Origin: a virus
IMG/VR virus record: IMGVR_UViG_3300033156_000254
Coordinates: 1-50,326 of that record
DNA: 50,326 nucleotides
Reading direction: 5' to 3' (one strand)
Shown: positions 36,093 to 46,000 of the stretch, in pieces
How positions within the stretch are numbered: the first letter of the stretch is position 1
Layout of the letters: the number at the start of each line of letters is the position of its first letter
Notes under the pieces: model-generated
Seen by the model: the letters and a program-made list of their open reading frames with translations, nothing else
What the model was told of the DNA's origin: nothing
The model's database searches: none
Translations under genes and position numbers: made by a program

Positions 36093-37444
36093 AAGTGAAA
36101 ACGGGGCCGGTTGCGACCAAAGTCCTTCTAACGCATGAGGACAAGCCCCTAGTCCTTCCAGCCGAGGGCGTAATAGAAGCGCATAAGGCCGGGGAGCTCG
36201 CCGCGATCTACAAGCTGTCTGTCGGACGGTTGAATTCAGAGGGGCGGCTCGGTCGTGCTGTTATCACGTCTCTGGTTGAGGACCGGGACGGCGATGTGGT
36301 GGTTCCTTCGGGGGCAATTACCGAGAACTATGAAAAGAATCCCGTCGTACTGCTAAACCATAACCATGGCGGGCTCCCTATAGGGCGGACAAGCAAACTC
36401 GAACGGCAGAAAAAGAAAATTGTCGCAGAGTGGGAGTTTGCACGAGCTGATGAGAATCCATTGGCCGAGTATGCATACAAACTGTGGGCGGGGGGATTCT
36501 TGAATGCTACTTCAATAGGCTTTCTGCCTCGGGAAATCATCACGGCCGATGAAGCCGATGGGAAGTTTGGGGGGATCCGATTTAGCGGTCTCGCTTTTCC
36601 GGAATGGGAGCTACTGGAATTCTCTGTTGTGACTGTCCCGGCCAATCAGGAGGCATTGCGAACTGACTCTGTCAAGAAGTATTGGCCTGCTGTGGTCAAG
36701 GGCGCTGCTGGAGGGGTCTGGTCTACCGATGACCCCATAGCGAGAATTGACAGTGGTACAACTACTCCGGATACGTCGGTATGGACGGTTTCGAAGGAGA
36801 TGCCTCCTAACGGCACTGTCAAGATCGTTATAGAGGACATCCCCACGACAGAAGATATCGAAAAGGGCGTTATCACCTACGGAGCTGCTCATCCCAACGG
36901 GACACCGAAGGCTCCCGAAGATGAGCCCTGGAATGGATCGGCCGAAGTTACGGCGGCGGATATAGCGGATCTCAAGGTGATGTGTACTTGGTACGATTCT
37001 GAGAAGCCTGATGTCAAGGGCTCCTACAAGCTCCCCCACCACAAAGCGAAGGGGCATGCTGTGGTGTGGCGGGGTGTCGCTGCGGCTACGGGAGTACTGT
37101 TCGGTGCCCGGGGTGGAGTCAACATCCCAGATAGTGATCGCAAAGGTTGCTACAACCACTTGGTCAAGCATTACAAGGAGTTTGACAAGGAGCCACCCGA
37201 GTTCCGGGCTTACACGGCGGAGGAGCTCGTAGAGCTGTTCCCGGAGGCATATGACGACCTGAAGACGCCCAATGATGTGCGGATAGCATGGGTAGCGGGG
37301 GCCATCGGGGCCGAGGAAGCATTTGCCCTGATCGGGAAGATCGTGCGGCGGATGGAGGAGGAGCTGGGGGCTGCCAATAAAGAGGCGGCCAGGTGGAGAA
37401 AAGAGTGTGCCGAATTGGCAGCTCGAACCATACTGAGGGGGTGA
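36089..37444 (+). CDS. HK97-type prohead protease with C-terminal extension
   Basis: 451 residues from GTG 36089. Protease domain residues 50-220: SLVEDRDGDVVVPSGAI, PVVLLNHNHGGLPIGRT (catalytic His), NATSIGFLPREI (Ser) and EWELLEFSVVTVPANQEAL. The C-terminal 230 residues, absent from the basic family, hold YGAAHPNGTPKAPEDEPWNG and HHKAKGHAVVWRGVAAATG, then a helical end. This extension may be a scaffold or a second domain. It directly precedes the capsid gene. Confidence 0.85.
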   Translation: MKVKTGPVATKVLLTHEDKPLVLPAEGVIEAHKAGELAAIYKLSVGRLNSEGRLGRAVITSLVEDRDGDVVVPSGAITENYEKNPVVLLNHNHGGLPIGRTSKLERQKKKIVAEWEFARADENPLAEYAYKLWAGGFLNATSIGFLPREIITADEADGKFGGIRFSGLAFPEWELLEFSVVTVPANQEALRTDSVKKYWPAVVKGAAGGVWSTDDPIARIDSGTTTPDTSVWTVSKEMPPNGTVKIVIEDIPTTEDIEKGVITYGAAHPNGTPKAPEDEPWNGSAEVTAADIADLKVMCTWYDSEKPDVKGSYKLPHHKAKGHAVVWRGVAAATGVLFGARGGVNIPDSDRKGCYNHLVKHYKEFDKEPPEFRAYTAEELVELFPEAYDDLKTPNDVRIAWVAGAIGAEEAFALIGKIVRRMEEELGAANKEAARWRKECAELAARTILRG

Positions 37445-37449
37445 GGCTT

Positions 37450-38646
37450 ATGGAGGAAAAAATCCTCGATGACCTGACGAATGAGGAAGTCAAGGAGCTA
37501 ATAGCTGCGGCCAAGGCCAAGCTAGAGGCAGAAGAGGCGGGCAAAGAGTCCGCTAAGACCGAGGGGGTGGAGCGCAAGGATCCCACAAAGGTAGCTGCGG
37601 TTGACCCGGAGGATGCGGTCAATCGCGAGAACGAAGCCACCTTTGGCAAGCCCGCGATTCATCCCAAGAAGCCCAAGGAGTTGAAACAGTTCAGCATCGC
37701 CAAAGCGGTGCGGGGCGTAGCCTTGGGCGTGTGGAAGGATGCGGACCTCGAAAAAGAGTGGGTGCAGTACACGATGAAGGAACTCAACATTGAGGACGAC
37801 ACGTCCGGCGGGTTCCTGGTGCCCACGGAGCTTTCTAGTGAGCTGATTGACAAACTACGGGCTAAGGCTGTGATGAGGGCTGCGGGTGCCCTGGTCATTC
37901 CCAATGCTCCACAGCGGCTTAACATTCCACGGCTCACTGGAAGCGCTACAGCATACTGGGTGGGGCAATCCAATTCCACGATTACGGCCAGCGAACAGAC
38001 CTTCGGGCAAGTCACCCTTGATCTGCGGCGCTTGGCTGCGCTGACCAAGATTGATGAGGACTTGCTTCTTCACTCGGTAGTGTCTGCGGAGACCGTGGTT
38101 CGGAATGACTTGGTGCAACAGATTGCCCTTGCTGAGGATTATGCATTTATCCTTGGCACCGGCGGGGATCAACCCCTGGGCATATACAATAATCCAGAGA
38201 TCAACACTACATCCATCGGCGGGACTCCCACATTCGATGACCTCATTGATGCCATGGCTTCTATTGAGGCTCGGGATGGAGAGTACAACGCCTGGTTGAT
38301 GCACTCCAACATCCTGTACTACCTGCGCAAGCACAAGACCGGTGCGGCTGCTTACGACTATGTGCTTGATCTGTCGAATACTCCACCGAACCGGATCTTG
38401 GGTCTGCCGGTCTATACCACTTCGCAGATCCCCGTGAACTTGGGTGCGGGCGGCAATGAGTCCTTCATCGTGCTTGGGAACTTCCCAGACTTCGCCATCG
38501 CGGAAGGCGGAGGTATCGAGATCAAGGTGCTTCGAGAGCGCTATGCCGAGCATTTGCAGATTGGAATTCGGGCCGTGCATCGGGTAGACGGCGTGCCTCG
38601 CCAGCCGGACAAGTTCCAGATTCTGACTGGCGTGACCACCTCGTAG
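37450..38646 (+). CDS. major capsid protein, HK97 fold
   Basis: 398 residues from ATG 37450. Residues 1-110 are a charged helical delta/scaffold domain (LTNEEVKELIAAAKAKLEAE). Then SGGFLVPTELSSELIDKLRA, APQRLNIPRLTGSATAYWVG and TKIDEDLLLHSVVSAETVVR, up to LGTGGDQPLGIYNN and ALAEGGG-type strands, mark the HK97 fold. The prohead protease probably cleaves near residue 105. Confidence 0.9.
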   Translation: MEEKILDDLTNEEVKELIAAAKAKLEAEEAGKESAKTEGVERKDPTKVAAVDPEDAVNRENEATFGKPAIHPKKPKELKQFSIAKAVRGVALGVWKDADLEKEWVQYTMKELNIEDDTSGGFLVPTELSSELIDKLRAKAVMRAAGALVIPNAPQRLNIPRLTGSATAYWVGQSNSTITASEQTFGQVTLDLRRLAALTKIDEDLLLHSVVSAETVVRNDLVQQIALAEDYAFILGTGGDQPLGIYNNPEINTTSIGGTPTFDDLIDAMASIEARDGEYNAWLMHSNILYYLRKHKTGAAAYDYVLDLSNTPPNRILGLPVYTTSQIPVNLGAGGNESFIVLGNFPDFAIAEGGGIEIKVLRERYAEHLQIGIRAVHRVDGVPRQPDKFQILTGVTTS

Positions 38647-38658
38647 GAGGTGATATAG

Positions 38659-39048
38659 ATGAGGGAGAACTATAGCGATAGCAAGTACGCTGTCCAGTTG
38701 CTAGATCCGCAGACCATTTCTGGCGATGGGTCTGAGCATGATGGCAGCTGGGTGGACTTGAAGAACTTCCGGGATGGCGTCCTACTTGTCTCGGCGGGCG
38801 CCATTGATGCTGCCACTACAGTCACTATTCAGTGCCAAACGGCGGAGGATGATTCGGGGACCGGGGCTGCGGATGTACTCAGCGCGGACCAGTCCTTCAC
38901 GAATACTGGAGCCAATGCCGTACATGCCTATGAGCTTAAAAACCTCAAGAGGTATGTGCGGCTCCAGTATAAAGTGACCAACGCCAAGAATGCATTGATT
39001 GGTGCAGTTGTGGTGGGCTGGAATAGATTCCAGGTTCCGGCGAGCTAG
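38659..39048 (+). CDS. probable head decoration or fibre protein
   Basis: 129 residues, SD GGAGGTGAT. Beta sandwich-like (GSWVDLKNFRDGVLLVSAGA; TVTIQCQTAEDDSGTG; KRYVRLQYKVTNAKNALIGA). Position right after the capsid and size fit a decoration protein. No sequence family recognised. Confidence 0.6.
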   Translation: MRENYSDSKYAVQLLDPQTISGDGSEHDGSWVDLKNFRDGVLLVSAGAIDAATTVTIQCQTAEDDSGTGAADVLSADQSFTNTGANAVHAYELKNLKRYVRLQYKVTNAKNALIGAVVVGWNRFQVPAS

Positions 39049-39054
39049 GCTAGA

Positions 39055-39066
39055 GGGGGCGGTCGG
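39055..39066 (+). repeat. GGGGCGGTCG start-associated copy (head-tail connector)
   Basis: GGGGGCGGTCGG, 2 bases before ATG 39069. GTG 39066 starts at its last base. Confidence 0.85.
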
Positions 39067-39068
39067 TG

Positions 39069-39671
39069 ATGTCATGGCCTACAGCTAGTGACGTAGAGGC
39101 TCGTACGGGGATTGCCTTGACTGATGGGGCAACCTCCTATGGGCTCGATGTGTCTGAGCTTCTGGATAGAGCCAAGGCATTTGCCGAATCTTATTGCCAC
39201 CGCTCCTTTGATGAAGCAGAGGTAACCGAAGAACACGATGGGGGGGTGGTCATCGGCATCTCTCGTCCCCCCATCGTGTCCGTTTCATCTTTGACCTATA
39301 ACGGCGTCGCGCTTGCCGAGAATGATGACTTCTATATCTATCCGTTCTACATCTACATAGAGGGAGCTCGGTTGCGTGACTTAGAAAGCCGGGCGCCATT
39401 TGAGCGCGATCCGAAGGCTATATCCATCACGTATATCGGCGGATACTCTGACGATTCCGGGGACCACATCCCCATTCCGTCTGAGCTGAAGGAGATAGTG
39501 CTGGAGATTGCCTGTCGATGGCTGCTCAGGATTGACCAACGGTACCGAGAGGACAAGAACGCTGAAAGGATCACGGTGGGGGAGATGTCCGCTGTGTTTG
39601 TATCGCCTGAAGACGATATGGCAGATCTCTTGCGGCGTCTGGATCAGTTTAAGCTACCGGTGATCGAATGA
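39069..39671 (+). CDS. head-tail connector (HK97 gp6-like)
   Basis: 200 residues from ATG 39069 (GTG 39066 possible). WPTASDVEARTGIALTDGAT and DRAKAFAESYCHR, then SDDSGDHIPIPSELKEIVLE with helix AAS-type arrangement and RVTVGEMSAVF-like end (ERITVGEMSAVFVSPEDDM), match gp6-type connectors, which ring the portal. 4-base overlap with the next gene. Confidence 0.8.
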   Translation: MSWPTASDVEARTGIALTDGATSYGLDVSELLDRAKAFAESYCHRSFDEAEVTEEHDGGVVIGISRPPIVSVSSLTYNGVALAENDDFYIYPFYIYIEGARLRDLESRAPFERDPKAISITYIGGYSDDSGDHIPIPSELKEIVLEIACRWLLRIDQRYREDKNAERITVGEMSAVFVSPEDDMADLLRRLDQFKLPVIE

Positions 39672-40006
39672 TAGGGCTAAATCAACTGGTAAGCGTAGAG
39701 AGAGCAACCGAGACCGTAAATGACCTCGGGGAACCCATAAAGACCTGGGCGACGGTAGCGGAATCGGTTCAGGCTCGGATTATATCGGCATCTCCTTTGG
39801 AGAGGCAGGGAATGGCATCGGTGGCAGGGGGAGAACACGAGGTGGCCACGCACAAGATCTTGTTCCATAGCACAGCCGATGTACGGCCCGGGGATCGGGT
39901 GGCATTCCTCAATGAATACTATGAAATTCTGACAGTAGAAGACGTAGACAAGATGGGCCACCACAAAGAGGCCTGGGCTGTGTACGTGGAGGGGGTAACA
40001 TCGTGA
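39668..40006 (+). CDS. head-tail joining (head closure) protein
   Basis: 112 residues. LVSVERATETVNDLGEPIKT, ATVAESVQARIISAS, HEVATHKILFHSTADVRPGD and YYEILTVEDVDKMGHHKEAW are the standard pattern of the SPP1 gp16/HK97 gp7-like joining family. Order and overlaps agree. Confidence 0.85.
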   Translation: MIGLNQLVSVERATETVNDLGEPIKTWATVAESVQARIISASPLERQGMASVAGGEHEVATHKILFHSTADVRPGDRVAFLNEYYEILTVEDVDKMGHHKEAWAVYVEGVTS

Positions 40007-40383
40007 AGAAAGTGACTTGGGCTCCACGATCATTTATCACCTCAGTTCAGGGCAATGCCCAAGATCGGGTGAGAGATTGTGTGGCCCTGGCCGTACAGAC
40101 TGCCAAGGACAACATGCTCCACATGGACGTGCCTTCGCCACCGGGTGGCTATCCCCGCGTAGATTATGGCACTTTGCGCGACAATATCACCTTTGAGCTA
40201 ATCGTTGGGGCAACACAGATAGTGGGTAGGTGGGGTGTACTGAAAAGAGAAGCCGAGGGCAAATCACTGGACTATGCATACTGGCTGGAAGTAGGAACCG
40301 AACACATGAAGCAGCGGCCCTGGCTGTCACTCACGATGGACCAGGTGTGGGGCGACTGGAAGCGAATGCTGGGGGCAATATGA
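40003..40383 (+). CDS. HK97 gp10-like neck protein
   Basis: 126 residues. Amphipathic N-terminus then VALAVQTAKDNMLHMDVPSP, GTLRDNITFEL, YWLEVGTEHMKQRPWLSLTM. The phrase LE-G-T--M--RPWL is typical of the HK97 gp10 family of tail completion proteins. Confidence 0.85.
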   Translation: MKKVTWAPRSFITSVQGNAQDRVRDCVALAVQTAKDNMLHMDVPSPPGGYPRVDYGTLRDNITFELIVGATQIVGRWGVLKREAEGKSLDYAYWLEVGTEHMKQRPWLSLTMDQVWGDWKRMLGAI

Positions 40384-40799
40384 ATGCGTGGATGGAGGAG
40401 CTGGCCAAGGCGTTGCGTGCTCATATAGTGGGCGATGACAGTATTACCACTTTTGTCGATACCCGGGTCTACCCTGCGGGTGTAGCTGAGAATCCGGCCA
40501 TGCCCTACATCACGTATACGCTCCCGATCTCCTCGCGCCACGAGTATGTGCTGGGCGTGGTGGATCCGGCTGCTAGTTGGGTCCGGTTCCAGGTGGACTG
40601 GTATAGCACCAGCTATACCGAGGCAGTACAGCTCGGGGACGCTCTATTTGTCTCATTGGCCACTGCAACACTAACAGTGTCGGGCTGGGGGTCGGTACGG
40701 GTCTTCCCTCTGCCGACAGGTTTTGTGGAGAAACAGGAAGAGGCGGGAGTTACATACTTCCGGGGGATGCATAGGTATTGGGTACTTTTGTGCTCTTGA
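40380..40799 (+). CDS. tail terminator-like protein (DUF3168-type)
   Basis: 139 residues from ATG 40380 (ATGA overlap). RVYPAGVAENPAMPYITYTL, VRFQVDWYSTSYTEAVQLGD and YWVLLCS follow the tail completion/terminator pattern. Last neck gene before the tail tube. Confidence 0.8.
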   Translation: MNAWMEELAKALRAHIVGDDSITTFVDTRVYPAGVAENPAMPYITYTLPISSRHEYVLGVVDPAASWVRFQVDWYSTSYTEAVQLGDALFVSLATATLTVSGWGSVRVFPLPTGFVEKQEEAGVTYFRGMHRYWVLLCS

Positions 40800-40810
40800 G
40801 GAGGTGACAC

Positions 40811-41212
40811 ATGGCTGGTATAGCGGGCTACAAAGGCGTAGTGAAGATAGGGACCGACATTCTCCCGGTAAAGGGGGATGTGGTCGTGACCAAGGCGAAA
40901 GCCTCGATTGACGAGACGGCACTGGGGGATACTTCGCTACCATACCGGACTTATATCTTGGGCTTGGTGGATGAGCAGCGGTTCTCTCTCCCAGTGAGAT
41001 ATGAAGCTGCCAATGCAGCCATCACAGCATGCCGTACGGCTTGGGAGAACGAGACTACGGTCACAATGACGATTGAGTCCGAATCCGGGACCACGCTTTG
41101 GGTCGCGGATTATCTGGTGACGCAGTGCGGCTGGAGGGCAACTATGGATGGGTACCAGGAGTACACCATCGAGTTCTTGCTGAATGGCGCACCAACCACG
41201 GACAACCTGTAA
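40811..41212 (+). CDS. major tail tube protein
   Basis: 133 residues, SD GAGGAGGTGA. MAGIAGYKGVVKIGTDILPV, VDEQRFSLPVRYEAANAAIT and TTLWVADYLVTQCGWRATMD, then YTIEFLLNG, correspond to a small tail-tube fold. Likely the main tube subunit, as it directly follows the terminator. Confidence 0.75.
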   Translation: MAGIAGYKGVVKIGTDILPVKGDVVVTKAKASIDETALGDTSLPYRTYILGLVDEQRFSLPVRYEAANAAITACRTAWENETTVTMTIESESGTTLWVADYLVTQCGWRATMDGYQEYTIEFLLNGAPTTDNL

Positions 41213-41223
41213 GGAGGTAGCCA

Positions 41224-42120
41224 GTGACTGCAATTCAGGGGTATTTGGCGGCCATCTATAAATCTATAGGTGTGGCCGTAGGAGGGAGCACGCTGCATCA
41301 GCTCCTTACGAACCCCGATTTCGAGACTGGCGACCTCACTGGGTGGACGGTCAACATTGGCGATACTGGTACTGGTACAGCTACGGTCGGAGATTGGGGT
41401 TATGGTATTAACTCCAAAGGCGTCAAGATCGTGGACGATGGGTTGGGAGTTGAACTAGAGCAAACAGTTACACTCGATTCGGCCCTTACCGAGGCCAGTG
41501 ACTGCATTGCACGCTGCTATGCCAAGTTAGCGAGTGGCAATACAGCTACTCTTAAGGTCACGTTCCTAGATGCCTCTGATGTGGAACTTGGCAGCGCTAC
41601 CCGGTCTATATCGTCCACTCCATATCTAGGCGAGGATGGGGATTGGGGGCTATGGTCAATCCTTACATCGGCACCTACAGGCACCAAGAAGGTCAAGTTC
41701 GAGGTCTATTCCGCAGCGGCCTTTACCTGGTACGTGGACAACTGCGAAGTGGCTTTCATGGAACAGATTGCAGGGGCCTATGGCACACTAGGAGTCAACT
41801 TGGTGGCCGAGGCCCAAGACACCACTACGTTTGCCTCTGCACAGACCAACAGCGGATACAGGTCGTTTACCATGACACTCAAGCGGGCGGATGAGATTCC
41901 CGTGACTACGTACTGGGGTACAACTGAGGAATATCCGGAGATCGACTCTGATACCCCGGTATTCGTGGCCTTATTCACACAGAAGGGGACCGTCAAAGAT
42001 CGGTTTGAGTTCTGGGCATATATAAAGGGCGTAGAACACACGATTCCGCTTGAAGGAGTACAGAATCGCAACATCACGCTACAGGTAAACGGCATTATCG
42101 GGGCGACTAAGGAGGCGTAA
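41224..42120 (+). CDS. second tail-tube-like protein with inserted carbohydrate-binding-like domain
   Basis: 298 residues from GTG 41224, SD AAGGAGG. The ends (MTAIQGYLAAIYKSIGVAVG; then GVNLVAEAQDTTTFASAQTN, YRSFTMTLKRADEIPV and VEHTIPLEGVQNRNITLQVN) resemble a tail tube protein. Residues about 25-178 are an insert beginning LLTNPDFETGDLTGWTV, the hallmark opening of CBM4/9-type jelly rolls (LLxNPxFExGxxxGW), ending FTWYVDNCEVAF. It would display a sugar-binding module along the tail. Confidence 0.65.
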   Translation: MTAIQGYLAAIYKSIGVAVGGSTLHQLLTNPDFETGDLTGWTVNIGDTGTGTATVGDWGYGINSKGVKIVDDGLGVELEQTVTLDSALTEASDCIARCYAKLASGNTATLKVTFLDASDVELGSATRSISSTPYLGEDGDWGLWSILTSAPTGTKKVKFEVYSAAAFTWYVDNCEVAFMEQIAGAYGTLGVNLVAEAQDTTTFASAQTNSGYRSFTMTLKRADEIPVTTYWGTTEEYPEIDSDTPVFVALFTQKGTVKDRFEFWAYIKGVEHTIPLEGVQNRNITLQVNGIIGATKEA

Positions 42121-42815
42121 TGGGCAAGTCTAGCTTGCTCAAGGCTTATAAGGCTGGGGCCAAAGAGGCTCACAAGCGGGAGTTTGAGGTGGCGGGGCAG
42201 AAAATCATCCTGCCCCGTCTATCTCTCAGTCGGCAGGCCAAATTCGAGAAGTTAGCCGGAGTAAACTTAGGGGCTATTCGGAACAAGGCAGCCATGGCGA
42301 TTGCAGATTGTGTCGAAGATGTTCTAGCTGATTTGAGAGAGGCCGGAGTGCCACAACACCTTGAAAACAAAGAAGAAGCCAAACTTTGGGCAGCTCGGTT
42401 CCAGGCAGGCATAGTGGCAAGGTGGGGGCCGTATGTGGATGCTATATTCGAGCCATTCAATAGTAATCCTGATCATTCTCCTCGTGATCTTATGCTAGAG
42501 GCGTTGACTCTAGCGTTTCAGCAGGAGTATGGGATACAGATCGAAGATGGCGATGAGACCATAGACATTGACAAGGATTTCGTAGACAGACTTCTATCCA
42601 ATGAACCGGGACAAAAGATTGAGACGATGTTCCATTGGGTCCTGGGCCTAGTCAATGTCCCCGATGAGAAAGAAGACCGCGATATAGCTACTACTTTAGA
42701 TGCTATGGTAGAACAATTGGTGGGAAACCCAAAAGTATCAGAGAGAAAGCCACCAAAGAAATCAACTACCTCGACTTCATCCCGATCGTCTCGGCAGCGT
42801 ACGGACTCAGCCTAG
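42120..42815 (+). CDS. tail assembly chaperone, short form (G-like)
   Basis: 231 residues, TAATG junction with the previous gene. FEVAGQKIILPRLSLSRQAK and later helical, acidic parts are typical of tail chaperones. The ribosome meets C-CCA-AAA at 42728-42734 near codon 204. Normal reading continues to the Ser/Thr/Arg tail (STTSTSSRSSRQRTDSA). Confidence 0.75.
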   Translation: MGKSSLLKAYKAGAKEAHKREFEVAGQKIILPRLSLSRQAKFEKLAGVNLGAIRNKAAMAIADCVEDVLADLREAGVPQHLENKEEAKLWAARFQAGIVARWGPYVDAIFEPFNSNPDHSPRDLMLEALTLAFQQEYGIQIEDGDETIDIDKDFVDRLLSNEPGQKIETMFHWVLGLVNVPDEKEDRDIATTLDAMVEQLVGNPKVSERKPPKKSTTSTSSRSSRQRTDSA

Positions 42816-43036
42816 ATGATATATGGAAGCTTGATGATGAGCAGTTCGGGTATCTGCTTGCGGGATTGGGTGCAATCGGGAGGTGGAACATGGCTTTAAA
42901 TCCTCCTGCCATGGCTGGAGAAGATACCAGAAGAAAGATTATGGAGGCGGCACCCAAACCGCTAGCAATCAGTGAAGCATATATTGAGGAGATCAGCAAG
43001 GAATGTGAGGCTAAAGGAGTGAGGGGGCCAGAATAG
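42120..43036 (+). CDS. tail assembly chaperone, -1 frameshift form (G-T-like)
   Basis: A -1 shift on CCCAAAA (42728-42734, in the right register C-CCA-AAA) joins residues 1-205 to a second frame that is open from there to TAG 43034-43036, about 100 more residues: SIREKATKEINYLDFIPIVS and AAYGLSLDDIWKLDDEQFGY, ending ECEAKGVRGPE. Total about 305 residues. The second part has normal protein composition while the zero frame becomes Ser/Thr/Arg noise, which strongly supports a programmed frameshift, the standard arrangement before a tape measure gene. Confidence 0.85.
42728..42734 (+). promoter_or_regulatory. programmed -1 frameshift slippery site
   Basis: CCCAAAA, read as C-CCA-AAA in the chaperone frame, so both tRNAs can re-pair after a one-base slip (CCC, AAA). 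Confidence 0.8.
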
Positions 43037-46000
43037 AAAAGATAGGAACTGCCTATGCTGAGCTTGTTCTTGACCAGAGTAAGTTTGTGTCTGGAATTAA
43101 GCAGGCCGAAAGCACATTTCGGTCTGGTGCAAGCTCCATCACGGCATCGGCAAGCAGGATAACTGGTTCTTTGACCCGCCTGATCGGGGTGGGAGCAGGA
43201 CTGTATGCCCTCAAGCGGGGGATACAGTCCGCAGTAGGGGCCTTCGCCTCTTTCGATGAAGCCCTGCGCAATGTGTGGACTCTGACCGGTGAAACCTGGG
43301 AGCAGATGCAGAAGGTGGGCCAGGAAGTACGCGATCTGGCCCCGAAGTTCGGCATAACAGGCACAGAAGCCACTAAGGCCCTTTATCAAATCTATTCAGC
43401 GGGCTACAAAGGTGCAGAAGGCATCGAGGTACTCAAAGCTTCTTTGGTTGGGGCAGCGGCGGGCCTTACAGATGTCTTCACGGCGGCAGACGCTACCACC
43501 TCTATTCTCAATGCATATAAGATGTCTGCGGATAAGGCAAGCTATGTCAATGACGTGCTGTTCAAGACAGTCGAACGTGGCAAAACTACATTCGGCGAAT
43601 TGTCATCCAGTATTGGCCGCCTAATCGGCATTGCAGCACCGCTTGGGGCCGGTTTTGAAGAAGTCACAGCTGCTTTGGCGACTCTGACCAGACAGGGAAT
43701 CTCTACCGATGAAGCAGTTACTGCCGTAAGGCAAGCAATTGTTCAGCTAGCACGTCCTACTGAGGAAACAGCCGAAGTGATTGAGGCTCTGGGCTATGAA
43801 TCAGGCGCGGCTATGATGGAAGAACTCGGGTTTGCTGAGGCCCTTGCCAAAGTAACTGACTATGCCAAGGAACACAACATTGAATTATCAGACATGTTCA
43901 CGAATATTCGAGCTGTACTGGCTGTGCTCCCTCTTGCTACTACATCTGCGGGTGAATATGCAGAGGACATGAAAGAGATAGCAAATGCTACAGGTGCAGC
44001 CGCAGCGGCATTTGAGAAACAGAAGGGGCTGGCATTTCAGCTACGACAGGTCAAGGCTTATTTCGCTGAAGTGGCTACTACACTAGGGGAAACGTTCCTA
44101 CCCGAAATTAGCAAACTGTTGCGGATAGTGCAAAGCATAATCGGCCCCCTGTCCAAGATGGGCGATGCACTCAAAAATATTGTCACCGTGCTGGGTACTA
44201 CCACCCTGGGTGCCCTATTTGGCGGCATGTCCGGCGGCGTCATTGGAGGAATTATCGGCGGACTTATCGTTCTGGTCAACATGATAAAGGATTTAGTAGA
44301 CACCATGCGTGGGTTGGGGACAGGAATCGAACCTATCGACGTCGAAACGGCAAAAACAGAGATACTAAAAACCATAAAAGAGCAACAGGAAGCAGTAGAA
44401 GCTGCCATGCAGATGCCTGAAGGCCCGGAGAAACCAATTCCGCCAGAGGAACTAGAACTTACGGCCCCACTACCATATACACTGGGCATTGACAGAGTAG
44501 AACAGCAGTCTGAGGTATTAGAGCAAACAACAGAGGACTTTGCCGATACTTTGCAGGAAGGTGCCGAGAATATTGTAGAGGCTGCACGACAAATTGCCGA
44601 GGCGGCCGGATTGACCGAATTCGAAATAGAGCCCAGCCCCACTTTGACGATTGAAGAAGCATCACAAGCTATTAGGAATTATGCAGAGAAGATGGGAAAG
44701 CTGAAATCAGTAACAGGGGAGGCAGCCGATACAGCAGAAGAAGCAGCCAGCACAACAGAAAAGGCAACCGATGCTGCAGAAGAAGCAGCTAAAAAGTGGC
44801 AGGAGGAGCTGGACAAGCTTACTGACCAACTGGCCGAAGATCCTATCAAAGCCGCAAGTGCCCTTACAGAATTTATCGGCACATTCAAAGGCATCCCCAG
44901 TGCTATGCTAGCCGCGGCCGACACAGCCGAGACACTGATAGGCATTCTAGAGGACTGGCTTGCTCTTCCTGCCGAGATGCGGGCTGGGGCGGGCATATCA
45001 GAGACAGATGTACAAGGGCTAATTGAGCAACTCAAAGAATACACCATTCAGATAGAGCAAACCAAAAGCCGTCAAGAGGAATGGGCCAAACAGTGGGATA
45101 AGTGGATAAAGCAACTAGATGATGGAACTCTGTCCGTAGAAGAATTCATCGGTATTGTCCAGGATCATATGCGGGCCAATGCAGATGATGCTGAACAGCT
45201 TGTGTATCACTACCAAAGGCTTCAAGACCTTGAAAACCGGTACGAGATGCTGGTGCCGATCCTCGAAAGCCTGGGCCTATCATCAGAAGAAGCAGAAAGT
45301 GCGGCCCAAGCACTGGCCAATGCCCTGGGCAATGCTACGAGTGCGGCTCAAAGCCTAGCCGACCAACTCAACGCCCTTTCTTTGGCAAATATCGGAGATA
45401 TTATCCCCCGAGCCGGAGAAATTGTGGAGAAACTACGCACTGGGGATGTAGAGAATGTAGGTGAGTGGCTAAAGCTATGGGGCGAGCTACAAGCACTTAA
45501 AGGGGGAGTAGAGGCCTTTCGCGAGGGATTGTACCGAGTTGGGGCCGGCGCGGGAGATCTCCAGAATTCAGTTGAGGTCCTAAAGAAATATATAGATTCG
45601 GTCACGAGTGGCAAGACCCCGGAAGAAATAGCGGAAGAGAGACAGAGAGAAGCCGAGCGCATAAAGAGAGAAGCGGAGAAAGCCAGACGAGAGAGAGAAA
45701 AGGCAGCCCGTGAAGCCCAAAGGGCAGCCGAGGAGGCAGCCCGAGAGGCGCAAGAGGCATTCAAGCGTAAGTTCGACTTACCCGCCCTAGGCGCCCTGGC
45801 AACCGGCGACTGGGAGGGTGCAGCCAAAGCCGTCCACGAGATGGCTCAAATGTACGATGATCTGGTCCAAGAAGCCCAGGCACTTGCAGAGGTCAATGGC
45901 AAGCGGCTTGACGAGAGAGATGTTCTCCAGTTGCTAATGGGGGCCGAGCGGCAACTGTTATCGGCATTGCAAGACAGGATTAGACTGGCACAGCTAGCGG

